A DNA stretch of 5,965 bases from an uncultured Oxalobacteraceae bacterium (GCA_946478765.1 CAMLDH010000248.1:1-5965), one strand, 5' to 3'. Counted from the stretch's first letter, positions 1 to 5,694 are shown. Notes: generated from the letters alone by a model not told the origin. A program made the numbers and translations.

Positions 1-1162
1 AGCCGAATGCCGCCATCGTGCCGAAGGTGCCCATCAACGCCACCGGCACCACGATGGTCGGGATCAGCGTGTAGCGGATATTTTGCAGGAACAGGTACAT
101 CACGAGGAACACCAGCAGCACCGCTTCGAGCAGGGTCTTGACGACTTCTTCGATCGAAATCTGCACGAACAGCGAGGTGTCGTACGGGATATCGTATTGG
201 ACGCCGGCCGGGAAATAGCGCGACAGCTCTTCCATTTTTGCGCGTACTGCCTTGGCGGTGCCGAGCGCATTCGCCGTCGGCGACAGCAGCACACCTACCG
301 CTGCGGTCGGCTTGCCGTTCAGGCGCGCCGACGTGGCATAGGCCTGGCCGCCGATCTCGATGCGTGCGACGTCGCGCAGGCGCACGGTCGAGCCGTTGGG
401 ATTGGCGCGCAACACGATGTTGCCGAATTCTTCCGGGGTCGATAACTGCCCGGCGACAACCACGGTCGCGGAAATCTGTTGCGAATCGGGACTCGGCAGG
501 TCGCCCAAAGTGCCGGACGACACCTGCGCATTTTGCGCGCGGATCGCAGCGGCGACATCGGCCGGCGTCAACTTGACCCCGACCAGTTTGGCCGGATCGA
601 TCCAGATGCGCATTGCGCGCTCGGTGCCGAACAGCGTGGCCTGACCGACGCCGGGCACGCGCTTGATTTCATTGAGTACGTTGCGCGACAGGTAGTCGCC
701 CAGCGCGACCGGGTCGAGCCGGCCGTCGCTGGACGACAAGGTGGCAAACAGCAAAAAATTGCTGCGCGCCTTGGTCACTTGCACGCCTTGTTGCGTGACC
801 GCTTGCGGCAGCCGCGCCTCGACCCGTTTCAGGCGATTCTGCACGTCGACCGCCGCCAGGTCGGCATTGGTGCCGGGCTGGAAAGTCACGGTGATCTGGG
901 TCTGGCCGCTCGCCTCGCTTTGCGACTCCATGTACTGCAAGCCATCGGCGCCGTTCATTTCCTGCTCGATCAGGCTGGTCACGCTTTCATCGAGCGTCTT
1001 GGCCGATGCGCCTGGATAGTTGGCGGTCACCACGATCGACGGCGGCGCGATGGTCGGATACTGGGCAACCGGCAGCTGGGCGATGGACAGCGCGCCGGCC
1101 AGCAGGATGAATAAGGCGATCACCCACGCAAATATCGGGCGGTCGATAAAGAACTTGGCCAT
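1..1162 (-). CDS. acrB: AcrB-type RND multidrug efflux permease, N-terminal part (3' end outside window)
   Basis: Inner-membrane proton/drug antiporter of the RND superfamily (HAE1 group), the pump of an AcrAB-TolC-like tripartite system. Translation from ATG at 1162 begins MAKFFIDRPIFAWVIALF and aligns without gaps to E. coli AcrB as I remember it. TM1 is about residues 9-29. The periplasmic porter region follows, with AYPT/PP-type start (VAQYPTIAPP, 32-41), then EQEMNG at about 66-71. TM2 starts near residue 341 (EVVKTLLEAVLLVFLVMYLF). Phe136 and Phe178, which line the AcrB deep binding pocket, are both kept (NFLLF and TLFGTE contexts). The TM4 proton-relay aspartates lie beyond the edge, so activity cannot be judged. 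Only 387 of roughly 1,040-1,050 residues are present; the cut is the window edge, not a mutation. The start is supported by GAGGGA 8 nt upstream, which overlaps the stop of the adaptor gene, so the two are probably translationally coupled in one operon. Confidence 0.95.
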   Translation of the reverse strand, partial: MAKFFIDRPIFAWVIALFILLAGALSIAQLPVAQYPTIAPPSIVVTANYPGASAKTLDESVTSLIEQEMNGADGLQYMESQSEASGQTQITVTFQPGTNADLAAVDVQNRLKRVEARLPQAVTQQGVQVTKARSNFLLFATLSSSDGRLDPVALGDYLSRNVLNEIKRVPGVGQATLFGTERAMRIWIDPAKLVGVKLTPADVAAAIRAQNAQVSSGTLGDLPSPDSQQISATVVVAGQLSTPEEFGNIVLRANPNGSTVRLRDVARIEIGGQAYATSARLNGKPTAAVGVLLSPTANALGTAKAVRAKMEELSRYFPAGVQYDIPYDTSLFVQISIEEVVKTLLEAVLLVFLVMYLFLQNIRYTLIPTIVVPVALMGTFGTMAAFG

Positions 1163-1170
1163 TTGATGGT

Positions 1171-1176
1171 TCCCTC
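1171..1176 (-). promoter_or_regulatory. Ribosome binding site of the RND pump gene, overlapping the adaptor stop codon
   Basis: GAGGGA on the minus strand shares its first two bases with the TGA stop (1177-1175) of the adaptor gene and lies 8 nt before the pump ATG at 1162. A ribosome finishing the adaptor would be placed on the pump start site, which fits coupled, balanced synthesis of the two partners. Confidence 0.75.
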
Positions 1177-2356
1177 AGGATTTTTGCGTGGGTTGTGCAG
1201 CGGCCGGCGTCGTGCTTTTCCATGGCATCGGTTTCACGGTCGCGCCCGGTTTCGCCTTTTGCAAACCTTCGACGATCACGCGGTCGCCTGCTTTCAGGCC
1301 CTGGCTGACGATCCATTTGTCGGCTTGGGCGGCGCCGGTCTTGATCGGTTGCGCAGCCACCTTGCCGTCGGCGCCGACCACCAGTACCGATGCGCCGTCA
1401 GGCGTGCGCAGGACCGCTTGCTGCGGCACGGTAATCGCCTGTTCGTTTACGGCTTGTTCCAGCCGCGCGCGCGCATACATGCCGGGCAGCAGGAGGCGAT
1501 CGGCATTGGGGAATTCGGCGCGCAGCATGACGGCGCCGGTGCTCTCGTCGACGCTCAGGTCGGAGAACAGCAATTTGCCGGCTTGCGGATAGGCATGGCC
1601 GTCTTCGGTGACCAGCGTGACCTTGGCGCTGCCCTTGCCCGCACTTTGGAGTTGGCCGCTCGTCATCGCCTGCTGCAAGCGCAGCAAATCGGTACTGGAT
1701 TGGGACAAATTCACATAGACGGGGTCGAGTTGCTGAATGATGGCCAGCAGTGTCGCTTCTCCCTGGCCGACGAGCGCGCCTTCGGTCACCTGCGCGCGGC
1801 CGATGCGGCCGGAGATCGGCGCGGTGATCGTCGCATAGCCGAGATTCAGGCGCGCCGTTTCGCTGGCGGCCTTGGCCGCTGCGACGTCGGCTGCGGCTTG
1901 TTTCTGCGCAGTCAGCGCGTCGTCGTATTCCTGCTTGCTGATCGCGCTGGTTTCCATCAGCGGCTTGTAGCGCAGCGCTTTCAGGTTCGTCTGCGCCAGG
2001 TTCGCTTCGGCTTTGGCCAGTACCGCCCGGCTATTGGTGTAGGCCGCTTCGAAGGGCGCGCCATCGATGCGAAACAGCACGTCGCCGGCCTTGACGTCGC
2101 TGCCTTCGCGGAATACGCGTTTGAGCACGATGCCGGGCACGCGCGCGCGCACTTGCGCAGTCCTGGACGCTTCCAGCCGGCCCGGCAATTCCGATGTGAT
2201 CGCAACGCGTTCCGGCGCAATCGTGACGATGCCGACTTCCGGCGCCGGCATGCCGCCTGCGGCCTGCGCATTCGCCGCCTTTTCGCCGCACCCGGCCATG
2301 AAGGATAGCGCCAGTACAGCAGCAGTGATGCGTATCGGAAGTTGCATTGATCTCAT
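1175..2356 (-). CDS. acrA: AcrA/MexA-type periplasmic adaptor lipoprotein (membrane fusion protein)
   Basis: Periplasmic adaptor that links the RND pump to the TolC channel. From ATG at 2356 it has 393 residues, normal for the family. A short basic N-terminus and a hydrophobic stretch end in FMAGC, a lipobox-like site with Cys23 as the likely lipidated residue (Met at -3 is less usual). A split lipoyl half-domain follows (about 66-98, ARVPGIVLKRVFREGSDVKAG), then an Ala/Gln/Lys-rich alpha-hairpin (about 100-175) that should dock on TolC, the second lipoyl half (TITAPISGRIGRAQVTEGA), a beta-barrel and a C-terminal membrane-proximal domain (LLPGMYARARLEQ, then QGLKAGDRVIVEGLQK). Start choice: the reading frame is open back to an ATG at 2443, but that has no ribosome site and would bury the signal peptide. 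ATG 2356 has GTGAG with 6 nt spacing; ATG 2347 (spacing 4 from GAG) is a possible alternative. It is first in the operon with the pump. Confidence 0.94.
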   Translation of the reverse strand: MRSMQLPIRITAAVLALSFMAGCGEKAANAQAAGGMPAPEVGIVTIAPERVAITSELPGRLEASRTAQVRARVPGIVLKRVFREGSDVKAGDVLFRIDGAPFEAAYTNSRAVLAKAEANLAQTNLKALRYKPLMETSAISKQEYDDALTAQKQAAADVAAAKAASETARLNLGYATITAPISGRIGRAQVTEGALVGQGEATLLAIIQQLDPVYVNLSQSSTDLLRLQQAMTSGQLQSAGKGSAKVTLVTEDGHAYPQAGKLLFSDLSVDESTGAVMLRAEFPNADRLLLPGMYARARLEQAVNEQAITVPQQAVLRTPDGASVLVVGADGKVAAQPIKTGAAQADKWIVSQGLKAGDRVIVEGLQKAKPGATVKPMPWKSTTPAAAQPTQKS

Positions 2357-2415
2357 AAATATCTCACATGAAAATTGAATTGAATCCGCCGCGCGGCAGA
2401 ACGGTTTCGGCATGC

Positions 2416-2478
2416 TCATAGAAAATCGCTTTTTATCAGGCATTGCGGGGCCGGCGGTTGGCCCGCATTGAATGACAT
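2416..2478 (-). other. Possible upstream ORF (20 codons) in the efflux operon leader
   Basis: Downstream of the proposed pump-operon promoter, the first ATG on the minus strand (2478) opens a 20-codon frame reading MSFNAGQPPAPQCLIKSDFL and ending at TGA 2418-2416. Only AAGA 5 nt upstream could act as a ribosome site, so translation is uncertain. The frame spans the leader hairpin, so translating it would disrupt that hairpin. It may equally be chance; I do not recognise the peptide. Confidence 0.2.
2444..2467 (-). promoter_or_regulatory. GC-rich hairpin in the 5' leader of the adaptor-pump mRNA
   Basis: TGCGGG (2444-2449) pairs with CCCGCA (2462-2467), and CC (2451-2452) with GG (2460-2461). 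This gives an eight-pair stem with one bulged G (2450) and a 7-nt loop. No U-run follows on either strand, so it is not a simple terminator. It lies about 90 nt before the adaptor start and about 35 nt after the predicted transcription start. It could stabilise the mRNA, slow transcription or have no role. Confidence 0.35.
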
Positions 2479-2509
2479 TATTTCTTGGGGGGGAGGGTAA
2501 TGCAGTGCT

Positions 2510-2539
2510 ATTGTATATACATTCATGAATGTATGTTTA
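2510..2539 (-). promoter_or_regulatory. Predicted promoter of the adaptor-pump operon
   Basis: On the minus strand TAAACA (2539-2534; 4 of 6 to the sigma-70 -35 consensus) and TACAAT (2515-2510; 5 of 6 to the -10 consensus) are separated by 18 bp. Transcription would start near 2503 and give a leader of about 147 nt. The palindromic operator lies almost entirely between the two boxes, so a bound repressor would exclude RNA polymerase. This is a prediction from consensus matching only. Confidence 0.5.
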
Positions 2540-2541
2540 AT
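2511..2541 (+). promoter_or_regulatory. Possible promoter of the TetR-family repressor gene
   Basis: TTGTAT (2511-2516, 3 of 6 to -35) and TTTAAT (2536-2541, 5 of 6 to -10) flank the palindrome on the plus strand. The 19-bp spacing is longer than ideal. If used, transcription would start only about 10 nt before the repressor ATG, leaving a very short leader. TATGTT (2532-2537) is a weaker alternative -10. Either way the operator would cover the promoter, which predicts autoregulation. Confidence 0.3.
2514..2537. promoter_or_regulatory. AcrR-type operator (perfect 18-bp palindrome)
   Basis: ATACATTCATGAATGTAT (2517-2534) is a perfect inverted repeat centred on 2525/2526. The surrounding 24 bases agree at 21 positions with the E. 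coli AcrR operator palindrome as I recall it; the differences are at 2516, 2524 and 2537. It lies between the divergent efflux operon and a gene encoding an AcrR-like protein with the same recognition-helix sequence as AcrR, and it overlaps predicted promoter boxes on both strands. The expected role is drug-relieved repression of both the pump operon and the repressor gene. Confidence 0.85.
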
Positions 2542-2558
2542 CCCGATCTTGATCCAAC

Positions 2559-3194
2559 ATGGCCCGATGCACCAAAGAAGAGTCCCTTGAAACGCGCAGC
2601 CGCATCCTCGATGCGGCCGAGAACGTTTTTCATGCACAGGGGGTGGCGCGTACTTCGCTAGCCGATGTGGCGGCTGCCGCCAATGTCACGCGCGGCGCGA
2701 TCTACTGGCATTTCAAGAACAAGAGCGATTTGCTCGGCGCGATGTGCGAACGGGTGCAGTTGCCGATGGAAGCCATGGTGGAAGCCTCTGCCAGCGAGCG
2801 CGTCGATGATCCGCTCGGGCATTTGCGCGCAACCTGCGTGTTCGTGTTGCAGGAAGCGGTCCGGAATCCGCATTCGCGCAAGGTGTTCGGCATCCTGTTT
2901 CACAAATGCGAATTCGTCGATGATGCCGAGCCGCTTTTCGTGCGGCAGCGAGAGAGCTTTCTGCAGGGGTCGGCCAATATCGAACGCATCATTCGCAACG
3001 CGATTGCAAAAGGCCAGTTGCCGCAGGACCTCGATGCAGGACTGGCGGGCATCAGCTTTCATGCGATGCTGGATGGGTTGCTGAATAACTGGCTATTTTC
3101 ACCCGCCAGCTTCGATCTCGCCGGCGATGCGGAAACGTTGATTGACGCCGGCCTCGACATGTTGCGCACGGCGTCTTCTTTACGACAAAAGTGA
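2559..3194 (+). CDS. acrR: AcrR-like TetR-family transcriptional repressor of the efflux operon
   Basis: A 211-residue TetR-family repressor, close to the 215 residues of E. coli AcrR. The start MARCTKEESLETRSRILDAA mirrors the AcrR start, which fixes ATG 2559 despite a weak ribosome site. The helix-turn-helix spans about residues 33-52, with recognition helix VTRGAIYWHFK identical to AcrR from memory. The C-terminal ligand and dimer domain keeps AcrR-like landmarks: ILFHKCEFVDD (about 110-120) and NWLFSPASFDL near residue 180. In this family, dimers bind a palindrome and leave it when hydrophobic drugs enter the C-terminal pocket. The gene is divergent from the adaptor-pump operon and convergent with tolC. 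The nearby 2514-2537 palindrome makes it the likely local regulator of the pump and of itself; control of tolC is not suggested, since I see no second copy of the palindrome there. The ligand is not readable from sequence. Confidence 0.93.
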   Translation: MARCTKEESLETRSRILDAAENVFHAQGVARTSLADVAAAANVTRGAIYWHFKNKSDLLGAMCERVQLPMEAMVEASASERVDDPLGHLRATCVFVLQEAVRNPHSRKVFGILFHKCEFVDDAEPLFVRQRESFLQGSANIERIIRNAIAKGQLPQDLDAGLAGISFHAMLDGLLNNWLFSPASFDLAGDAETLIDAGLDMLRTASSLRQK

Positions 3195-3200
3195 AAAGGT

Positions 3201-3261
3201 AAGGAGCGTGCATGTGATCCTGAGCGCATTGCCCGGCACCGCAAACGAATCAGGGGCTTAG
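3201..3261 (+). other. Orphan Shine-Dalgarno with start-stop and 15-codon mini-ORF
   Basis: Just behind the repressor stop, TAAGGAG (3200-3206) is among the best ribosome-site matches in the window. It is followed after 5 nt by ATG-TGA (3212-3217), a start codon directly followed by a stop, and after 7 nt by a GTG (3214) that opens 15 codons to TAG at 3259-3261. That frame runs over the end of tolC on the other strand. It may be the remains of a lost downstream gene, a tiny ORF, or chance. Confidence 0.2.
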
Positions 3262-4569
3262 CAATGCGTTGATCTGCGCCAGATCGTCTTCCTTCAGCGC
3301 GCCTGCGGCCGATTTCAGGCGCAGGCTATTCATCAAGGTGTCGTAACGCGCTTTCGCCAGATCCCTGCGGGTGGAATACAGTTGTTGCTGTGCATTGAGC
3401 ACATCGATGTTGATGCGCACGCCGACCTGATAGCCGAGCCGGTTGGATTCCAGCGCCGACTGGCTCGATACTTCCGCCGCTTCCAGCGCCTTTACTTGCG
3501 CCAGGCCACTGTTGACGGCCAGGAAGGATTGACGCGCGCCCTGTGCCGCAGTGCGGCGCGTGTTCTCGAGATCGGAGCGCGCCTTGTCTTCAAGCGCGAT
3601 CGCTTCGCGCACTCTACTGTCGATGGCAAAGCCGGAAAAAATCGGGATCGCCCATTGCACGCCGAGGGTATTCGTGTTGGACACGCTGCCGGACGGCGCA
3701 AGCGTGCTGCTGCTCTGGTTGCTATGGTTGCGGCTCGCGACCAGGTCCACCGTCGGCAAGTGGCCGGCGCGATTTCTCTTGATCTCGCGCTGTGCGATTT
3801 CCAATGCGAGTTGTTGGCCGGTTACGCCGTAGTTTTGCGTCTCGGCGCTATTGACCCATTTGTCGATTTGCGCCGGTTCCGGTGCACTGAGCTTGACGCC
3901 GGGGCGCAAGCCGGCCAGTGCCACCGGCGGTTTGCCGATGATCTGTTCCAAGGCCGTGCGCTTGATGTCGAGGTCGCTTTGCGCTGCGAACTCCTGCGCC
4001 ACCGCAAGATCGTAACGCGCCTGTGCTTCGTGGGTATCGGTGATAGTGGTGGTGCCCACTTCAAAGTTGCGTTTGGCGGCCGCGAGCTGTTCGGTAATCG
4101 CGATCTTTTGCGCCTGCACCGATGCCAGCGCATCCTGCGACGTCAGTACATCGAAATACGCTTGCGACACGCGCACGATCAGATCCTGCTGCGCTTGCGC
4201 GAATTGCGCTTCGCTGGCCGCGACCGACAGTTTGCCTTGCTGATATTGTTCCCAGTTCGCCCAGCGCAACAATGGCTGCGACAACGATACCGTGTAGCCG
4301 CTGCTGTTGGGGCGCGTATCAATCGTCACACCCGATTGCGTCGAATCCACGCTGCTGCGGTTATAGCTGCCCGATACGGCCACGGTAGGCAGCAACCCGG
4401 CGCGGCCTTGCGTCACTTTCTCCTGTCCGGCCGCCAACGTCGCGCGCGCACTGGCGTACTGGGCATCATTGGCGAGCGCTTCTTTGTACACTTGCAGTAA
4501 GTCGGCCGCTTGCACGTTCAACGCCACAAAGGCGCTGGCGATGAGCGTAGCAATAAGGGAATGGCGCAT
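3250..4569 (-). CDS. tolC: TolC-family outer membrane efflux/secretion channel
   Basis: Outer-membrane trimeric channel that gives RND pumps and type I exporters an exit. It has 439 residues from ATG 4569; E. coli TolC is longer (493), but this length is usual for betaproteobacteria. A signal peptide (MRHSLIATLIASAFVALNVQA) is followed by ADLLQVYKEALANDAQYASA, the standard mature start of the family. Two outer-membrane-efflux repeats follow (about 25-210 and 230-425), each with long Ala/Gln-rich coiled-coil helices and a beta-strand pair. The second contains the typical QWAIPIFSGFAIDSRVREA and GVRINIDVLNAQQQLYSTRRDLAKARYD stretches (each shown here only as landmarks near residues 320-400). 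The frame is open back to 4662 inside the rhodanese gene, but ATG 4569 has GGAG 5 nt upstream and starts the signal peptide. It is third in the operon, 49 nt after the rhodanese stop. It is a natural partner for the AcrAB-like pump across the repressor gene, and perhaps for the second RND system. Confidence 0.94.
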   Translation of the reverse strand: MRHSLIATLIASAFVALNVQAADLLQVYKEALANDAQYASARATLAAGQEKVTQGRAGLLPTVAVSGSYNRSSVDSTQSGVTIDTRPNSSGYTVSLSQPLLRWANWEQYQQGKLSVAASEAQFAQAQQDLIVRVSQAYFDVLTSQDALASVQAQKIAITEQLAAAKRNFEVGTTTITDTHEAQARYDLAVAQEFAAQSDLDIKRTALEQIIGKPPVALAGLRPGVKLSAPEPAQIDKWVNSAETQNYGVTGQQLALEIAQREIKRNRAGHLPTVDLVASRNHSNQSSSTLAPSGSVSNTNTLGVQWAIPIFSGFAIDSRVREAIALEDKARSDLENTRRTAAQGARQSFLAVNSGLAQVKALEAAEVSSQSALESNRLGYQVGVRINIDVLNAQQQLYSTRRDLAKARYDTLMNSLRLKSAAGALKEDDLAQINALLSP

Positions 4570-4618
4570 TGGTTCTCCGGTGGCGTCGGGTATATGAATC
4601 GGGGGTGAAAGAAACGGA

Positions 4619-4942
4619 TTAATAAGTCGGTATCGAACTGTCGACTTGCAGTGCCCAGGCATGCATGCCGCCGGTCAGATTGGTGATCTGGGTAAAGCCG
4701 TTGCGTTCCAAAAACGCGCCGACCTGCGCACTGCGTGCGCCGTGATGGCAGATGCACACGATCGGCGCATCGGCGTCGAGTTCGGCGGCCCGCGCCGGGA
4801 TCGTATTCATCGGGATCAGCGTGGCGCCTTCGATATGGCAGGTCTGGTATTCCCACGGCTCGCGCACGTCAAGCAATACCGGCCTGGCGCGCGATACGTC
4901 GGCGATCCAGTCGGACAAGTCGGGGGCGGTGATATGTTGCAT
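4619..4942 (-). CDS. Single-domain rhodanese-like sulfurtransferase
   Basis: A 107-residue single rhodanese domain, similar in size to GlpE-type proteins, expected in the cytoplasm because it has no signal peptide. Family landmarks are all present: LLDVREPWEY (residues 23-32, the DVR motif), HIEGATLIPM (36-45), the active-site loop CHHGARS with catalytic Cys65 and Arg70 in the C-x4-R pattern, and the closing NLTGGMHAW (88-96). A protein with Cys65 should carry a persulfide and pass sulfur to a thiophilic acceptor; the physiological acceptor is unknown. Start ATG 4942 has GAGGA 5 nt upstream, overlapping the stop of the methyltransferase gene, so it is probably coupled to it. Its position before tolC is, from memory, common in Burkholderiales, but no functional link to efflux is evident. 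Confidence 0.92.
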   Translation of the reverse strand: MQHITAPDLSDWIADVSRARPVLLDVREPWEYQTCHIEGATLIPMNTIPARAAELDADAPIVCICHHGARSAQVGAFLERNGFTQITNLTGGMHAWALQVDSSIPTY

Positions 4943-4947
4943 GCAAG

Positions 4948-4952
4948 TCCTC
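4948..4952 (-). promoter_or_regulatory. Ribosome binding site of the rhodanese gene, overlapping the upstream stop codon
   Basis: GAGGA begins inside the TGA stop (4953-4951) of the methyltransferase gene and stands 5 nt before the rhodanese ATG. This supports ATG 4942 as the start and suggests translational coupling within the operon. Confidence 0.75.
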
Positions 4953-5616
4953 AGAATTTGAAGTGCGATGGCGTCAACGCATTGCGCAAGGGTTTGGCGC
5001 TGGTTTCGAACAGCTTGACCGTGTTGTAAGCGACATCGGACACGCGGGTAACGATTTCAGCGCTCATCACCGGCGCGTCGCCGATAATCGCCAGAATGCG
5101 TCCGCCGACCTTGATCTGCTGCAGGAATGCATCCGGCAGCACCGGCAGCGAACCGGAGATCACAATCACGTCATACGGCGCACTGCCGCTGCCGCTGCCG
5201 GCCCAGCCTTGCGCGCCGTCGCCCAGCGCCACGCTGGCATTGGTGATGCCGTAATCGGCCAGGTTTTTCTCGGCCATGGCTTTCAATGCGGGTTCGATCT
5301 CAACCGTGGTGACATGGCGTGCCTTGTATGCCAGGAGCGCTGCCATGTAGCCGGAGCCGGCGCCGATTTCCAGCACGTTCTCGTGTTTCTTGACGGCGGC
5401 TTCCTGCAGGAGGCGCGCTTCCAGTTTGGGCGCCAGCATGTTTTCGCCGCACGGCAGCGGGATTTCGGTATCCATGAATGCCAGGCTCTTGTACGCGGCC
5501 GGCACGAATGCCTCGCGTTTGACGACCATCAGCAGGTCAAGCACATCCTGGTTCAGTACGTCCCATGGGCGGATTTGCTGTTCGATCATGTTAAAACGGG
5601 CTTGTTCGATATTCAT
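4951..5616 (-). CDS. pcm: Protein-L-isoaspartate O-methyltransferase family protein (Pcm-like, altered substrate loop)
   Basis: A 221-residue SAM-dependent methyltransferase of the Pcm family (PF01135 type), cytoplasmic. The SAM-binding motif I is VLEIGAGSGYM (residues 81-91), followed by the acidic end of strand 2 (TTVEIEP) and YDVIVISGSLPVLP (motif II region). The N-terminus MNIEQARFNMIEQQIRPWDV is typical of the betaproteobacterial form. True Pcm carries an ISQPY-like segment with a conserved Ser ahead of motif I; here the matching place reads GENMLAPKLEAR (57-68) with no Ser, so isoaspartate repair activity is doubtful and the substrate may differ. A GSGSGS stretch near 140-145 is a low-complexity insertion. 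Start: GTG 5628 is possible, but ATG 5616 has GTGAG 7 nt upstream and fits relatives as I recall them. It is the first gene of the operon with rhodanese and tolC. The symbol reflects family, not proven activity. Confidence 0.85.
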   Translation of the reverse strand: MNIEQARFNMIEQQIRPWDVLNQDVLDLLMVVKREAFVPAAYKSLAFMDTEIPLPCGENMLAPKLEARLLQEAAVKKHENVLEIGAGSGYMAALLAYKARHVTTVEIEPALKAMAEKNLADYGITNASVALGDGAQGWAGSGSGSAPYDVIVISGSLPVLPDAFLQQIKVGGRILAIIGDAPVMSAEIVTRVSDVAYNTVKLFETSAKPLRNALTPSHFKF

Positions 5617-5654
5617 GTCAGGGCTCACTTGAGGGCGAAAATTGGAAAGGTGCC

Positions 5655-5660
5655 ATTTTA
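5655..5660 (-). promoter_or_regulatory. Possible -10 box upstream of the pcm-like operon
   Basis: TAAAAT on the minus strand (5660-5655) matches 5 of 6 bases of the sigma-70 -10 consensus and lies about 40 nt before the pcm-like ATG. No convincing -35 box is found 16-18 bp upstream, so the call is weak. The 78-bp gap to the preceding RND gene has no evident terminator, so read-through from that gene is an alternative. Confidence 0.25.
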
Positions 5661-5694
5661 TCGTTGAATCGATTGGTTTATCGCTTGCTTGGGA

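Noticed and set aside
83..1114. Several plus-strand frames opposite the RND pump gene
   Set aside because: All overlap a minus-strand frame that follows AcrB residue by residue; none has a domain or a good ribosome site.
1163..2308. Long open frame of 381 codons on the plus strand opposite the adaptor gene
   Set aside because: It is the antisense shadow of a GC-rich gene, rich in Arg/Gly/His/Gln with no recognisable domain, and the opposite strand encodes a clear AcrA-type protein.
2386..2399. Short GC palindrome (GCCGCGCGGC) in the pump leader as a terminator or operator
   Set aside because: It can form only about three pairs around a loop, no T-run follows, and such words are common in GC-rich DNA.
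2357..2443. N-terminal extension of the adaptor protein to ATG 2443
   Set aside because: No ribosome site before 2443, and the added 29 residues would precede and disable the lipoprotein signal peptide.
3207..3249. Possible terminator hairpin between acrR and tolC (TTGC...GCAA, AGGA...TCCT)
   Set aside because: Stems of only four pairs and no T-run on either strand.
3382..4500. Open frame of 372 codons on the plus strand opposite tolC
   Set aside because: Antisense shadow: Arg/His/Leu-rich translation without domains, while tolC on the minus strand is complete and well supported.
4963..5667. Open frame of 234 codons on the plus strand opposite the pcm-like gene
   Set aside because: Antisense shadow with composition unlike a real protein; the minus-strand methyltransferase has clear motifs.
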